The notes under the pieces were generated by a model that worked only from the letters and a program-made list of their open reading frames with translations, was not told the DNA's origin and did not search any database. This document shows positions 32,566 through 42,171 of a stretch of 64,000 nucleotides of DNA, in pieces. The stretch covers positions 1 through 64,000 of the forward strand of contig JAEUHM010000019.1 in the NCBI GenBank assembly GCA_016795485.1. The letters run 5' to 3'. Numbering within the stretch: the first letter of the stretch is position 1; the number at the start of each line of letters is the position of its first letter. Position numbers and translations under genes: made by a program. This DNA comes from Verrucomicrobiaceae bacterium. Its GTDB lineage: Bacteria > Verrucomicrobiota > Verrucomicrobiia > Verrucomicrobiales > Verrucomicrobiaceae.

Positions 32566-34122
32566 ATGAAGCCACACTCGTTTCATCCAGCCTCTCTGCT
32601 CGCCCTTCTCGTGGCGGGCCATTCTCTCGTTCACGCCGGAGACACCCGGCTTGGCTCGCCATTCTCCGATCACATGGTGCTGCAGCGGGAGAAGCCCGCC
32701 GCGCTGTGGGGCTGGGCGGATGCGGATGTCGAGGTCACGGCGGAGTTTGCCGGACAGAAGAAGACCGCAAAAGCCGCTGCGGATGGAAAATGGAGCCTGA
32801 AGCTCGATCCTTTGCCTGCCAGCAGCGAGCCGCGTGATCTCGTCATCACGTCGAATCAGGAATCAGGAGTCAAGAATCTCAAATGCACCGACGTGCTCGT
32901 CGGCGAGGTGTGGCTCGGCTCCGGGCAGTCGAACATGGCGATGACCGTGGCGGGTTGTTACCACTTTGATGCCGAAAAAGCCGCCGCGAAGTATCTGCTC
33001 ATCCGCCATTACCGCGAAAGCTCGGGACCCTCCGACACACCGCAGGCCGAGGGCAAAGGCGCGTGGCAAATCTGCACGCCGGAGAACATTGGCGGCTTCT
33101 CCGCGGCGCTGTATTTCTTTGGACGCGAGATTCACCGGGAAGTCGGCGTGCCCGTCGGCCTCATCAATACCTCCGTCGGCGGCACGCCCATCGAGTCGTG
33201 GGTCGCCGCCGAGGTACAGTCCTCCGATCCCGAGACGAAGGCGAGCTACGACACGCGGTTCGAGGCTCATCGGAGGTTCGATCCCGCTCAGGCACCCGCT
33301 TTGCATGAGAAGCAGCTCGCCATCTGGAAAAAGGCCTCGGAGAAGGCGAAAGCCGACGGCAGGCCCTTCGTCGTCCCGCCGCCGAAAGATCCGCTGGCGA
33401 TGTGGAAGCTCAAGGGTGGCCCCAGCGGCCTCTTCAACGGCAAAGTGGTCAATCTCGTGCCGTACACGCTGCGTGGAATCCTTTGGTATCAAGGCGAAGG
33501 CAATGCGGGCAATCCCGGGCTGTATCACAAGCAACTCACGCAGCTCGTCACGAGCTGGCCCAGGCTTTGGCAGGACGAAGTGCCCTTTGCCTGGGTGCAG
33601 CTCCCGAACTTCACCTCGCCCGGTGAAGGCTGGCCGCGTGTGCGTGAATCCATGCTGAAGACGCTCGCGCTGCCAAAGACCGGCATGGCCATCACCATCG
33701 ACCTCGGCGATGCGAAGGACATCCATCCGAAGAACAAACAAGATGTCGGCAAACGCCTCTCCTACTGGGCGCTCGGCACCGTGTATGGCAAAAACGTCCC
33801 CACCATCAGCGGCCCACTGCCCGCAGACTCGAAAATCACCGGCAACGCCATCACCGTCTCCTTCAAACATGCCAACGGTGGCCTCAAACCCATCACAGGA
33901 GGCCCGCTCACCGGCTTCCAAATCGCCGCCGCCGACCAGCAGTGGAAGCCTGCTGAAGCCAAGATCGTCGGCGAGACGGTTGTCGTCAGCAGCCCCGAGG
34001 TCTCCCAACCCGTGGCTGTTCGTTACGCATGGAAAGACTGGCCTGATTACAGCCTTGCTAATGGCGCTGGATTGCCCGCATCGCCTTTCCGCACGGATGA
34101 ATGGCCTGTGGTGAAGAAGTAA
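32566..34122 (+). CDS. Sialate O-acetylesterase (SGNH hydrolase)
   Basis: 518 residues with a signal peptide (SLLALLVAGHSLVHAG). The SGNH block I, VWLGSGQSNMAM, places the nucleophile at Ser122. The catalytic His is likely in DIHPKNKQDVGKRL, the D-x-H-P-x-x-K block of this family, and ILWYQGEGNAG carries block III (Gly/Asn). An inserted Ig-like beta-domain (about 30-105) and a C-terminal sandwich complete the usual architecture of exported 9-O-acetyl sialic acid esterases. In Verrucomicrobia such enzymes also act on O-acetylated plant or algal glycans, so the substrate is not fixed by sequence. It is followed after 49 bases by the large TIM-barrel/cupredoxin protein. Confidence 0.88.
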   Translation: MKPHSFHPASLLALLVAGHSLVHAGDTRLGSPFSDHMVLQREKPAALWGWADADVEVTAEFAGQKKTAKAAADGKWSLKLDPLPASSEPRDLVITSNQESGVKNLKCTDVLVGEVWLGSGQSNMAMTVAGCYHFDAEKAAAKYLLIRHYRESSGPSDTPQAEGKGAWQICTPENIGGFSAALYFFGREIHREVGVPVGLINTSVGGTPIESWVAAEVQSSDPETKASYDTRFEAHRRFDPAQAPALHEKQLAIWKKASEKAKADGRPFVVPPPKDPLAMWKLKGGPSGLFNGKVVNLVPYTLRGILWYQGEGNAGNPGLYHKQLTQLVTSWPRLWQDEVPFAWVQLPNFTSPGEGWPRVRESMLKTLALPKTGMAITIDLGDAKDIHPKNKQDVGKRLSYWALGTVYGKNVPTISGPLPADSKITGNAITVSFKHANGGLKPITGGPLTGFQIAAADQQWKPAEAKIVGETVVVSSPEVSQPVAVRYAWKDWPDYSLANGAGLPASPFRTDEWPVVKK

Positions 34123-34171
34123 AGTTTGTGAAGGCCTACAGAACACACGAAACATCCGGAACACTGATTTT

Positions 34172-37100
34172 ATGACACCCAGCATCGCCCTACGACATCT
34201 CTGCCTTCTGATCCTTACCGCGTGTTCCGTAGGCCAACTCAAAGCCGCCGACCTCTTCGATAAGCAAAACCTCGCCGCGTGGTGCATCGTGCCGTTTGAT
34301 AAGGCCAAACGAACGCCCGAGGCACGTGCGGAGATGGTGGCGAAGATGGGGATCAAAAAGGGCGCGTATGACTGGCGTCAGGAGCATGTGGTGGAGTTTG
34401 AGCGGGAGATCCTCGCGTATCAGAAAAACGGCATCGAGATGTTCGCGTTCTGGGGCGTGCATGACGAGGCGTTCCGGTTATTTGAGAAGTATAAGCTCCA
34501 TCCGCAGCTCTGGATCATGATGAAAGGCACCGGCGATACGCAGGAGGCACAGGTCAAATCCGCTGCTGAAGGTCTGTTGCCCATTTTAGCCAAAGCGAAG
34601 GCCATCGGCAGCCAGGTGGGCATCTACAACCACGGCGGCTGGGGCGGCGAGCCGGAGAACATGATTGCGGTGTGCGAGTTCCTGAAGAAGAACCACGGCA
34701 CCGACAATGTCGGCATCGTTTACAATCTCCACCACGGCCACAGCCATCTCGACCGCCTTCCCAAAGCGCTCGCGGCGATGAAGCCCTGGCTGCTCTGCCT
34801 CAACCTCAACGGCATGGACATCGCGGGCGACACGAAGGGCCGCAAGATCCTGCCGCTCGGCGTGGGCACGCAGGATGTGATGGTGCTTCGGCAAGTCCGC
34901 GCCAGCGGCTACAGCGGCCCGATTGGCATCCTCAACCACACCGATGAAGACGCCGAAGGCCGCCTGCTCGACAACCTCGATGGCTTGAAGTGGCTCGTGC
35001 CACAGCTCGGTGATGCCAAGCCGGGAGCGAAGCCGAAGTATCGGACTTGGAGCGAGAAAGCAGAGAGCAAAGGGCCAAGGGCGGAGAGTTCCAAACCGGA
35101 AAGCGTCGAATCGATGAATGAAGAGTTCGGCAAGGCGCTGAAGGGCGGCTGGATGGTGGATGGGGATGCGGAATACTCGAAGCTGCCATTCACGGTGGAG
35201 TGTCGGGCGAGGCTGGATGGCAAAAACGGCTTCAACATCCTCGTCGCGTCCGAGATGAAGGCCTCGGCCACGCATTGGGAACTCTACACGATGGCGAAGA
35301 GCGGCACGCTGGCGCTTTACATGCCCGGGCGCGGCGGGAACTACGATTCGAAGATCGATGTGTGCGACGGCAAGTGGCACGACCTCCTCGCCAGCGCCGA
35401 TGACAAGGGCGTGATGCTGTGGATTGATGGCAAGCAGGTCTTCGAAAAGCCGGTGCAGCCGCTCGCGGGCAAACCGCAACCAGGACAGCTCGCCTTTGGC
35501 CGGCTCGTCGAAGGCACGATTGGTTGCGATGGCGTCGTGGATGACGTGCGCATCACGCGCGGCGTGATGAAGCCGCGCAAAACCACCTCGCCACGCCAGC
35601 GCATGGACAACACGCTGGGCCTGTGGAGCTTTGACAACCTCGATGCGCTGCTGCCGCCACCCGCGCCGAAGCCTGCCGAGTTCACACCGGCCCGCGAGCC
35701 GCTCGACAAGTCGCAAAACATCCACTGGCAGGAGTTCGTGAACCGCGAGCGCGTGTTCGACTTCTACGGCAAGCAGGCGCTGCACTTCATGAAGCAGAAG
35801 GCGCTGCCCGACCTCATCCCACAGTTCCCCGGCGTGGACGGCGGCCAGCAAGGCCACTGGGGCAATCAAAACGACCAGGTGACGTGGAAAGATGGTCGCT
35901 GGGCCGCGAGTGATCTTGGGAATGTGTTCAGTGGGGTTTTCAAAGGTGCGGGACTCACCATTCCGAAAGGTGTTTGTGTTCGGTATGGCGAGAAATCAGC
36001 TGTGTTTGATCCAGAGACGCTTTCCTTTCCGGTGACTTGGACTGGGGGCTTCATCAAGCTCAACGATAATCGTCATGGCTTCATGGCAGGTGCTCCGATG
36101 GATGGACAGGTCGTGGCAAAATCCGATCTGAAGCAAACCGGGACTTACCATGGATTCTTCCGTTTTGGTCGCGAAGTGATCTTCTACTATGGGGTTCAAG
36201 GAAAGTATCATCTCGCTAGTCCTACCAGCGAAGACTACGACCTTGCTGTCTTGATGAAGGGCGGCCCAGCACAATGGCCGCAGTGGATCGAGACGAAGGG
36301 TGAACTCGGCACGCAGCAGCCCTTCGCCACAGACCGCCTCACCATCCCGTTTGAGAATCCGCATGGCACGCTGTTCTTCAGCACTGCGCACGATTTCTTC
36401 AGCGATGGCACCGCGGCCATTGCGACGATGACGGGCGAGGTGTGGCTGGTAAAGGGCATCGTCGAGAAGCTTGAGAAACTTCGCTGGAAACGCTTCGCCA
36501 CCGGACTGCATCAGCCGTTGGGTATGAAGATCGTGAAAGACAAGCTCTACGTGCTCGGTCGCGATCAAATCACCTGCCTGCATGATCTGAATGGCGATGA
36601 CGAGGCTGACTTCTACGAGTGCGTGACGAATGCGATGCAGACATCGCCCGGTGGACATGATTTCATTGTTGGACTCGAGACGGATGCGCAGGGACGAAGT
36701 TATTTTGCCTCAGGCAATCAGGGCCTGTGCCGAATAGCTGGAGCTGAATCCTTCATGCTAGAATCATCATCTAACCCTCAACGAACAGGCATTGCTCTTC
36801 CAGTCGTCTCTCTCGCCACCGGCTTCCGCAATCCAAATGGCCTGGGTCTCTCGCCGGATGGTCGGTTTATCACCACCAGCGGCCAGGAGGGCGATTGGAC
36901 GCCAGCGACGTCGGTTTTCCAGATCGAGCTCGATCAGAATCTCGGTGCGCACTTTGGCGCGGGTGGTCTGAAGGATGGCAAGGCGCCGGAACCGGTGCTG
37001 ATGTATCTGCCGCGTGGCGAGGATAACTCGGCGAGTTCGCAGGTTTTTATTCCTGACGCAGCCGGGACGGCTGCACCACACTCTTGGGCTGCGTTGAAGG

Positions 37101-38149
37101 GTGATAACAACCTCATCCACCTTTCCTCGGGCGGTGGCAGTGCGTGGTTGATGATGCGGCAGCAGGTGAAGGGGCGCTGGCAGGCGGCGGCGGTCAAAAT
37201 CAGCGGGAATTTTGATTCGGGGCCGCAGTGTGCGCGATTCAATCCGAAGGATGGTCATCTCTATGTGAACGGCATGACCGGCTGGGGCACCTACACGCCG
37301 AAGGATGGCTGCTTTCAGCGCGTGCGCTTCACCGGCGGCGACAAGCCGGTGCCGGTGGGCTTTGAGGCTCGCGACAATGGTGTGCTCATCCGTTTCAACC
37401 AACCCGTGAAGACCGCGGATGTCGCGACGTGCTTTGCGCAGTGCTGGAACTACAAATACGGGCCGCAATACGGCTCACCGGAGTATTCCGTGAAGTATGC
37501 CGACACGCCCGGCCATGATCCGCTGGAGGTGCGCAGCGTGCAGAAGCTCGATGGCGGCAAGACGCTCTTCCTCGAAATCCCGCAAATCGTGCCCGCAGGC
37601 CAGATTCACCTGCATCTGAGCACCGGGCATGATGTTTTCATGACGGCGCATGCCTTGGCGGAGCCCTTCACGGAGTTCGCTGGCTACACGAAGATCGCCA
37701 AAACGAACCACGCGGCGCAAATCGGCCTCGAAGCCCCGAAACCGACCAAACCGAACCCGTGGGCCAAAGGCGAGCCCGGACGCGAAATCGTCGTCGAGGC
37801 CGCTTTGGGCCTGCAATTCGTTCAGAAGCAACTTTTGGCCAAAGTGGGCGAAAAACTCACGATTCGCTTCAAGAACCCCGACGTCGTGCCGCACAACTGG
37901 CTGCTCGCCAAACCCGGCTCGCTGCAAAAGCTCGGCGAGAAGGTCAATCTCATGATCACCGACCCGCAAGGCATGCAAAAGCACTACGTCCCCGACAGCG
38001 ACGACGTCATCGCCTATACCGACATGACCAATCCGAAGGCCGAGTTCATCATCCACCTCACCGCACCGAAGGAGAAAGGCGATTACCCCTACCTCTGCAC
38101 CTTCCCCGGCCACTGGATGGTGATGAATGGGGTGCTGAAGGTGGAGTGA
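34172..38149 (+). CDS. Secreted multidomain protein: TIM barrel, LamG, DUF6797, propeller, cupredoxin
   Basis: 1325 residues with a signal peptide (ALRHLCLLILTACSVGQLKA). Domain order as I read it: xylose isomerase-like TIM barrel (about 25-295, e.g. QKNGIEMFAFWGVHDEAFRL), LamG-type sandwich (about 315-470), DUF6797-like domain (about 520-650, FPGVDGGQQGHWGNQNDQVT), a PVC-type six-bladed propeller (about 740-1060, GFRNPNGLGLSPDGRF) and a C-terminal blue-copper domain. The last has all four type-1 copper ligands: His1241 (PHNW), Cys1309, His1314 and Met1318 (C-T-F-P-G-H-W-M-V-M). The protein should be exported and may couple sugar oxidation to electron transfer through copper. Codon style changes inside the gene (see findings). 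Confidence 0.85.
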   Translation: MTPSIALRHLCLLILTACSVGQLKAADLFDKQNLAAWCIVPFDKAKRTPEARAEMVAKMGIKKGAYDWRQEHVVEFEREILAYQKNGIEMFAFWGVHDEAFRLFEKYKLHPQLWIMMKGTGDTQEAQVKSAAEGLLPILAKAKAIGSQVGIYNHGGWGGEPENMIAVCEFLKKNHGTDNVGIVYNLHHGHSHLDRLPKALAAMKPWLLCLNLNGMDIAGDTKGRKILPLGVGTQDVMVLRQVRASGYSGPIGILNHTDEDAEGRLLDNLDGLKWLVPQLGDAKPGAKPKYRTWSEKAESKGPRAESSKPESVESMNEEFGKALKGGWMVDGDAEYSKLPFTVECRARLDGKNGFNILVASEMKASATHWELYTMAKSGTLALYMPGRGGNYDSKIDVCDGKWHDLLASADDKGVMLWIDGKQVFEKPVQPLAGKPQPGQLAFGRLVEGTIGCDGVVDDVRITRGVMKPRKTTSPRQRMDNTLGLWSFDNLDALLPPPAPKPAEFTPAREPLDKSQNIHWQEFVNRERVFDFYGKQALHFMKQKALPDLIPQFPGVDGGQQGHWGNQNDQVTWKDGRWAASDLGNVFSGVFKGAGLTIPKGVCVRYGEKSAVFDPETLSFPVTWTGGFIKLNDNRHGFMAGAPMDGQVVAKSDLKQTGTYHGFFRFGREVIFYYGVQGKYHLASPTSEDYDLAVLMKGGPAQWPQWIETKGELGTQQPFATDRLTIPFENPHGTLFFSTAHDFFSDGTAAIATMTGEVWLVKGIVEKLEKLRWKRFATGLHQPLGMKIVKDKLYVLGRDQITCLHDLNGDDEADFYECVTNAMQTSPGGHDFIVGLETDAQGRSYFASGNQGLCRIAGAESFMLESSSNPQRTGIALPVVSLATGFRNPNGLGLSPDGRFITTSGQEGDWTPATSVFQIELDQNLGAHFGAGGLKDGKAPEPVLMYLPRGEDNSASSQVFIPDAAGTAAPHSWAALKGDNNLIHLSSGGGSAWLMMRQQVKGRWQAAAVKISGNFDSGPQCARFNPKDGHLYVNGMTGWGTYTPKDGCFQRVRFTGGDKPVPVGFEARDNGVLIRFNQPVKTADVATCFAQCWNYKYGPQYGSPEYSVKYADTPGHDPLEVRSVQKLDGGKTLFLEIPQIVPAGQIHLHLSTGHDVFMTAHALAEPFTEFAGYTKIAKTNHAAQIGLEAPKPTKPNPWAKGEPGREIVVEAALGLQFVQKQLLAKVGEKLTIRFKNPDVVPHNWLLAKPGSLQKLGEKVNLMITDPQGMQKHYVPDSDDVIAYTDMTNPKAEFIIHLTAPKEKGDYPYLCTFPGHWMVMNGVLKVE

Positions 38150-38216
38150 GAGATGCTCGAATACTTTCCCGAGTAGCAAACATGCTAATTACCCGTGTCC
38201 AGGATTCCCTGCTTCA

Positions 38217-38924
38217 ATGGATTTAGATTTTGAGAGTCACACTTCGAGGTTGGTAGGGATGAAAATCTCTGAGGCTTGGAATGGCTACGGGAGTGGCGTG
38301 TTCCTTGAACTTGGACTGCTTTCGCCCACCGGGCACAGACATGGTGGCGGTGAAGCTTGCATTCATTTTGGTTGGGACTGGAGAGCATCGATCAATCGAC
38401 AAGTCATAGTGGGCAGTTCTTCAAATCGGCGACTAATCGCCGACTTCCTCGATAAGCTTACCGGAGAGCAAATTGATCGCTTGGAGCTATGGCACGCCGG
38501 ACCAGAGTTGCGCATTTGCCTCTCTAACGGGGTGGTTTTTGAAACGCTCCTCATGGTGACGGGTGACCCGGAATGGAGCATTCGTTTATTGAATACCGAC
38601 TACATCGTGCCGCGTGAAGGTAAGGTTGTGCTGGCGCGTTCAGACTCATCGGATTTGAAGGCGATGTCGCCCCAAGACGCGTTGGAGTGTGATTTCTCGA
38701 AAGGCGTGGCGGGCCGATGGAGAGCAAGGACTACCGAGAGCGATGGGAGCCGACCCTGCAGGCAGTGTCGCTATTTCGTTCGTCTTGACGCGAGTTACTA
38801 TTTTTTTGATTATGGTGTGTGCGCAAACTCGCTCAGCGAGATGGATGGTAAGATTAGCCGCGTGGATGCAACCTGTTCTGGATTCGAAGGCGTAGCGTTC
38901 CCATCCGAGACTTCTGAGAGCTAG
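38217..38924 (+). CDS. Cys-rich protein, DUF3027-like C-terminus
   Basis: 235 residues, no signal peptide. The last 60 residues have a zinc-type cysteine layout: CRQCRYFVRLDASYYFFDYG, VCANSLSEMDGKISRVDATC. This recalls the C-terminal domain of DUF3027, in which C-x-x-C is followed by a GVCA and a final Cys. The N-terminal ~150 residues are beta-rich (SGVFLELGLLSPTGHRHGGG) without a family match. The gene is isolated between the large cupredoxin gene and the sulfatase cluster, and its AT-richer codon style differs from the preceding gene, so it may be a later acquisition. Function unknown. Confidence 0.6.
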   Translation: MDLDFESHTSRLVGMKISEAWNGYGSGVFLELGLLSPTGHRHGGGEACIHFGWDWRASINRQVIVGSSSNRRLIADFLDKLTGEQIDRLELWHAGPELRICLSNGVVFETLLMVTGDPEWSIRLLNTDYIVPREGKVVLARSDSSDLKAMSPQDALECDFSKGVAGRWRARTTESDGSRPCRQCRYFVRLDASYYFFDYGVCANSLSEMDGKISRVDATCSGFEGVAFPSETSES

Positions 38925-38989
38925 CGTTCCCTAAAAGAGGCATCTGTCTTGTGGACTTGCAAACCTTGGGGCGCTTTACTGACATTTGC

Positions 38990-40594
38990 ATGAAGCAATA
39001 TTCAGTTTTCGCGGCGCTGTTTCTAATAGTTTGTTTTTCGAAGGCTTCACCAGCTGTGGAGTCGAAGCCCAATATTCTTTTCATCTTTTCGGATGATCAC
39101 GCTCAACATGCGATCTCTGCGTATGGTTCCAAGGTGAATCATACGCCGCATCTAGATAGACTAGCGAAGGAGGGCGCGCGGTTCACTAACAGCTTTGTAA
39201 CGAACTCGATCTGCACTCCGAGTCGCGCGACTCTGCTTACGGGTCAATACTCACATCTGAATGGCGTTCCGGTCTTCAATAGCTTCGATGGAAGCCGAGA
39301 TCATGTAGCTAAGCATTTGCAGAAGGGTGGCTATCACACGGGCATGATCGGGAAGTGGCACTTGGGCAGCGATCCGACAGGGTTTGATCGATGGCTCGTG
39401 CTGCCGGGCCAGGGCGCGTATTGGAACCCGCAGTTCCTGCTGCCTGGAAAGAAGAAAACCACCATCGAAGGCCACTGCACGGACATCACGACCGATCTCG
39501 GCATCGAATGGCTCAAGACGCGGCCCGCGGACAAGCCCTTCTTTCTGATGCTGCACCAAAAAGCCCCGCACCGTGCCTGGGAGCCCGCCGCGCGGCATGT
39601 GGAGATGTTTAAAGACAAGGTCATCCCGGAGCCCGAGACGCTCTTCGACGACTACGCCACACGTCCGACCGCTTTGCCCATCAATGAGCAAACGGTGGCA
39701 CGCGATCTCACGCGTCGTGATTTGAAGCTCACGCCGCCCGCCGACCTCAAAGGCCCCGCTTTGCAAAAGTGGATGAATGAGAAGCCCATGGAGTTGGAGG
39801 TCGATGGCAGGCTGCTCACCGGCAAAGAGCTGGTGAAATGGAAGTATCAGAAATACATGCGCGACTACCTCGGCTGTGTGCAGGGCGTGGACGATGGCGT
39901 GGGCAAGGTGCTCGACTACCTCGACGAGGCCGGACTCGCCGAAAACACCATCGTCATCTACTCCGCCGACAACGGTTGGTATCTCGGCGACCTCGGACTT
40001 TATGACAAACGCTTCATGTATGAGCCGGGTCTGCATGTGCCGCTAATCGCCCGCGGTCCCGGTGTGAAGAAAGGCAGCGTGCCCACTCAGTTCGTGGCAA
40101 ACATCGACCTCGCGCCCACTTTCCTCGACCTCGCCGGGCTGCCCGTGCCAGAGTCCATGCAGGGCCGCTCCATCGCCCCGCTGCTGCGTGGTGAGGAGCC
40201 GAAAGACTGGCGGAAGTCGATGTATTACCGCTACTACCACGACCCCGGTCATCACAACACCGTGGCCCACCTCGGCGTGCGCACCGCCACGCACAAGCTC
40301 ATCCACTACTGGAAACAGGACGCGTATGAGCTTTTCGATCTCACCGCCGATCCGAATGAGCAGCGCAACCTGCTGCATTCCCAAAGCGACGCGCAAAACC
40401 CGGCCATCGCCGCCAAGTTCGCCGAGCTGAAAGCCGAGATCACCCGCCTCCAGCAGGAATACAAAGACACCAACGACCTCTACGCCGACCCCGCCACGTG
40501 GCCCGCCGGCAGCGCCGACGGCCCGTGGGATGCGTATCAAGCCAGCGGAGCAAAAACTGTCTCTGAGGCCATCCAAGCGGCGGTGCAGAAATGA
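38990..40594 (+). CDS. Sulfatase 1 (S1 family, GlcNAc-6-sulfatase-like)
   Basis: 534 residues from the ATG at 38990, which starts a signal peptide (MKQYSVFAALFLIVCFS). The canonical FGly site is CTPSR with Cys75 (SICTPSRATLLTGQ). The metal-site motif FIFSDDHAQH carries the first Asp pair, and SADNGWYLGDLG the second Asp-Asn. The HQKAPHRAWEPAARH segment recalls the HKAPHRxW motif of N-acetylglucosamine-6-O-sulfatases (S1_11), so that specificity is a reasonable guess. It is an exported enzyme removing sulfate esters from glycans. The 5' third has AT-richer codon use than the rest (see findings). It leads a plus-strand run of five sulfatase genes. Confidence 0.9.
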   Translation: MKQYSVFAALFLIVCFSKASPAVESKPNILFIFSDDHAQHAISAYGSKVNHTPHLDRLAKEGARFTNSFVTNSICTPSRATLLTGQYSHLNGVPVFNSFDGSRDHVAKHLQKGGYHTGMIGKWHLGSDPTGFDRWLVLPGQGAYWNPQFLLPGKKKTTIEGHCTDITTDLGIEWLKTRPADKPFFLMLHQKAPHRAWEPAARHVEMFKDKVIPEPETLFDDYATRPTALPINEQTVARDLTRRDLKLTPPADLKGPALQKWMNEKPMELEVDGRLLTGKELVKWKYQKYMRDYLGCVQGVDDGVGKVLDYLDEAGLAENTIVIYSADNGWYLGDLGLYDKRFMYEPGLHVPLIARGPGVKKGSVPTQFVANIDLAPTFLDLAGLPVPESMQGRSIAPLLRGEEPKDWRKSMYYRYYHDPGHHNTVAHLGVRTATHKLIHYWKQDAYELFDLTADPNEQRNLLHSQSDAQNPAIAAKFAELKAEITRLQQEYKDTNDLYADPATWPAGSADGPWDAYQASGAKTVSEAIQAAVQK

Positions 40595-40708
40595 GTAATT
40601 GGAGGACAACTGCATGTTAGGCAGATGAATCTTGTTTCTGCTTCTCCATCGCACTCACGACTTGTTCTTATTTTCCGTTCGGCTGTACCCGCTCGTTTGT
40701 CACATCTC

Positions 40709-42142
40709 ATGAAACTATCTGCATTTCTCCTAACTCTCGCCGTTGCGCTCACGACGGCCTTTGCCGCTGACAAACCGAACATCCTCATGATCGCCGTGGA
40801 CGACCTGAGGCCGCAGTTGAAGTGCTACGGCATTGAGCACGTTCACTCTCCAAACATCGACCGGTTGGCCGCACAAGGGCTACAGTTCGATCGCGCCTAC
40901 TGCATGGTGCCGACCTGCGGCGCATCGCGCGCGAGTTTGATGACCAGCATCCGGCCCGCGCCGAAGCGGTTCGTCACGCATCTTGCTTACGCTGAAAAAG
41001 AAGCGCCCGGCATCAGCACGCTCAACACGCACCTCAAGCAGAACGGCTATTACACCCTCTCAAACGGCAAAGTGTTTCATCATCCTGAGGACAGCGCCAT
41101 CGGCTGGTCTGAACCGGCTTGGCGTCCGGGGCAGGCTGCACCGGGAGCGCCTGCAGCTACTCCGAAAAAGCGCGGCAAAGGCAAGGGGAAGGCTGCCGCC
41201 GCGAAGAAATCCGGTGGTGAGTCGCGCGGTCGGCCATACGCGATTTCCGATCTCACCGATGACGAACACAGTGATGGGCAGGTGGCCTTGAAGACCATCG
41301 CCGACCTGCGCCGCATGAAGGAGAGCGGCCAGCCGTTTTTCATCGCCGCTGGCTTCTTCAAGCCGCACCTGCCTTTCATCTGCCCGAAGAAGTATTGGGA
41401 TCTCTACCCGGAGGGCAGCCTCAAGCTCCCCGCGAACTACCACACGCCCAAGGACGCGCCCGCCGAGTCCATCCACAACTCCGGCGAGCTACGCGCCTAC
41501 TCCGGCATTCCAAAAAGCGGTCCGCTGCCCGATGACATGGCGCTGGAGATGATCCGTGGCTACCACGCCTGCGTGAGCTTCACCGATGCGCAGATCGGAC
41601 GCGTCCTCGACGAGCTCGACCGCCTCGATCTCGCGAAAAACACCATCGTCATCCTCTGGGGCGATCACGGCTGGAACCTCGCGGAGCACACGCTTTGGTG
41701 CAAACACAGTTGTTACGAGACCTCCATGCGCGTGCCGCTCATCATCCGCGCACCAGGCTTCCAGGGCGGCCTCAAGACCGGCGCGCTCACCGAGCTGATT
41801 GATGTCTATCCGACCTTGAGCGAGCTCGCCGGATTGCCGATTCCTTCCCATGTGCAGGGCCGCAGCTTCGTGCCGCTGATGAAAAATCCCGCCGCGCCGT
41901 GGAAGGAGCAGTCCATCGGCCGCTTCACCAATGGCGACACCATCCGCACGGACACGCATCGCTTTACCGAATACACCGACCGGCAGCGCGGCCCGGTCGC
42001 GCGGATGCTTTATGACCACCGTGCTGATCCTGGTGAGAATGTGAATGTTAGCGAACAGCCCGCGAACGCCGACCTCGCTAACCAGCTCACGCAACGCCTG
42101 CGTGTCGGCAAGGGAAAAGATGGCGACCTGCCAAAGCCCTGA
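40709..42142 (+). CDS. Sulfatase 2 (iduronate-2-sulfatase-like)
   Basis: 477 residues from the ATG at 40709 (MKLSAFLLTLAVALTTAFAA); the frame upstream lacks a signal. FGly site: Cys70 in CGASR, an accepted C-x-A-S-R variant. The overall pattern matches iduronate-2-sulfatase-like enzymes (S1_7): NILMIAVDDLRPQLKCYG, GFFKPHLPF and GDHGWNLAEHTLWCKHSCYE. An unusual Lys-rich insert (TPKKRGKGKGKAAAAKKSGG) interrupts the region after residue 150; it may bind anionic polysaccharide. The stop (42140-42142) is followed after 29 bases by sulfatase 3. Confidence 0.9.
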   Translation: MKLSAFLLTLAVALTTAFAADKPNILMIAVDDLRPQLKCYGIEHVHSPNIDRLAAQGLQFDRAYCMVPTCGASRASLMTSIRPAPKRFVTHLAYAEKEAPGISTLNTHLKQNGYYTLSNGKVFHHPEDSAIGWSEPAWRPGQAAPGAPAATPKKRGKGKGKAAAAKKSGGESRGRPYAISDLTDDEHSDGQVALKTIADLRRMKESGQPFFIAAGFFKPHLPFICPKKYWDLYPEGSLKLPANYHTPKDAPAESIHNSGELRAYSGIPKSGPLPDDMALEMIRGYHACVSFTDAQIGRVLDELDRLDLAKNTIVILWGDHGWNLAEHTLWCKHSCYETSMRVPLIIRAPGFQGGLKTGALTELIDVYPTLSELAGLPIPSHVQGRSFVPLMKNPAAPWKEQSIGRFTNGDTIRTDTHRFTEYTDRQRGPVARMLYDHRADPGENVNVSEQPANADLANQLTQRLRVGKGKDGDLPKP

Positions 42143-42171
42143 TGATCATCACCCATGCGAAGTGTTCCACC

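Noticed and set aside
32863-34356. 497-codon minus-strand frame opposite the sialate O-acetylesterase
   Set aside because: The plus strand encodes a signal peptide and SGNH motifs; the antisense frame is compositionally odd and overlaps two real genes.
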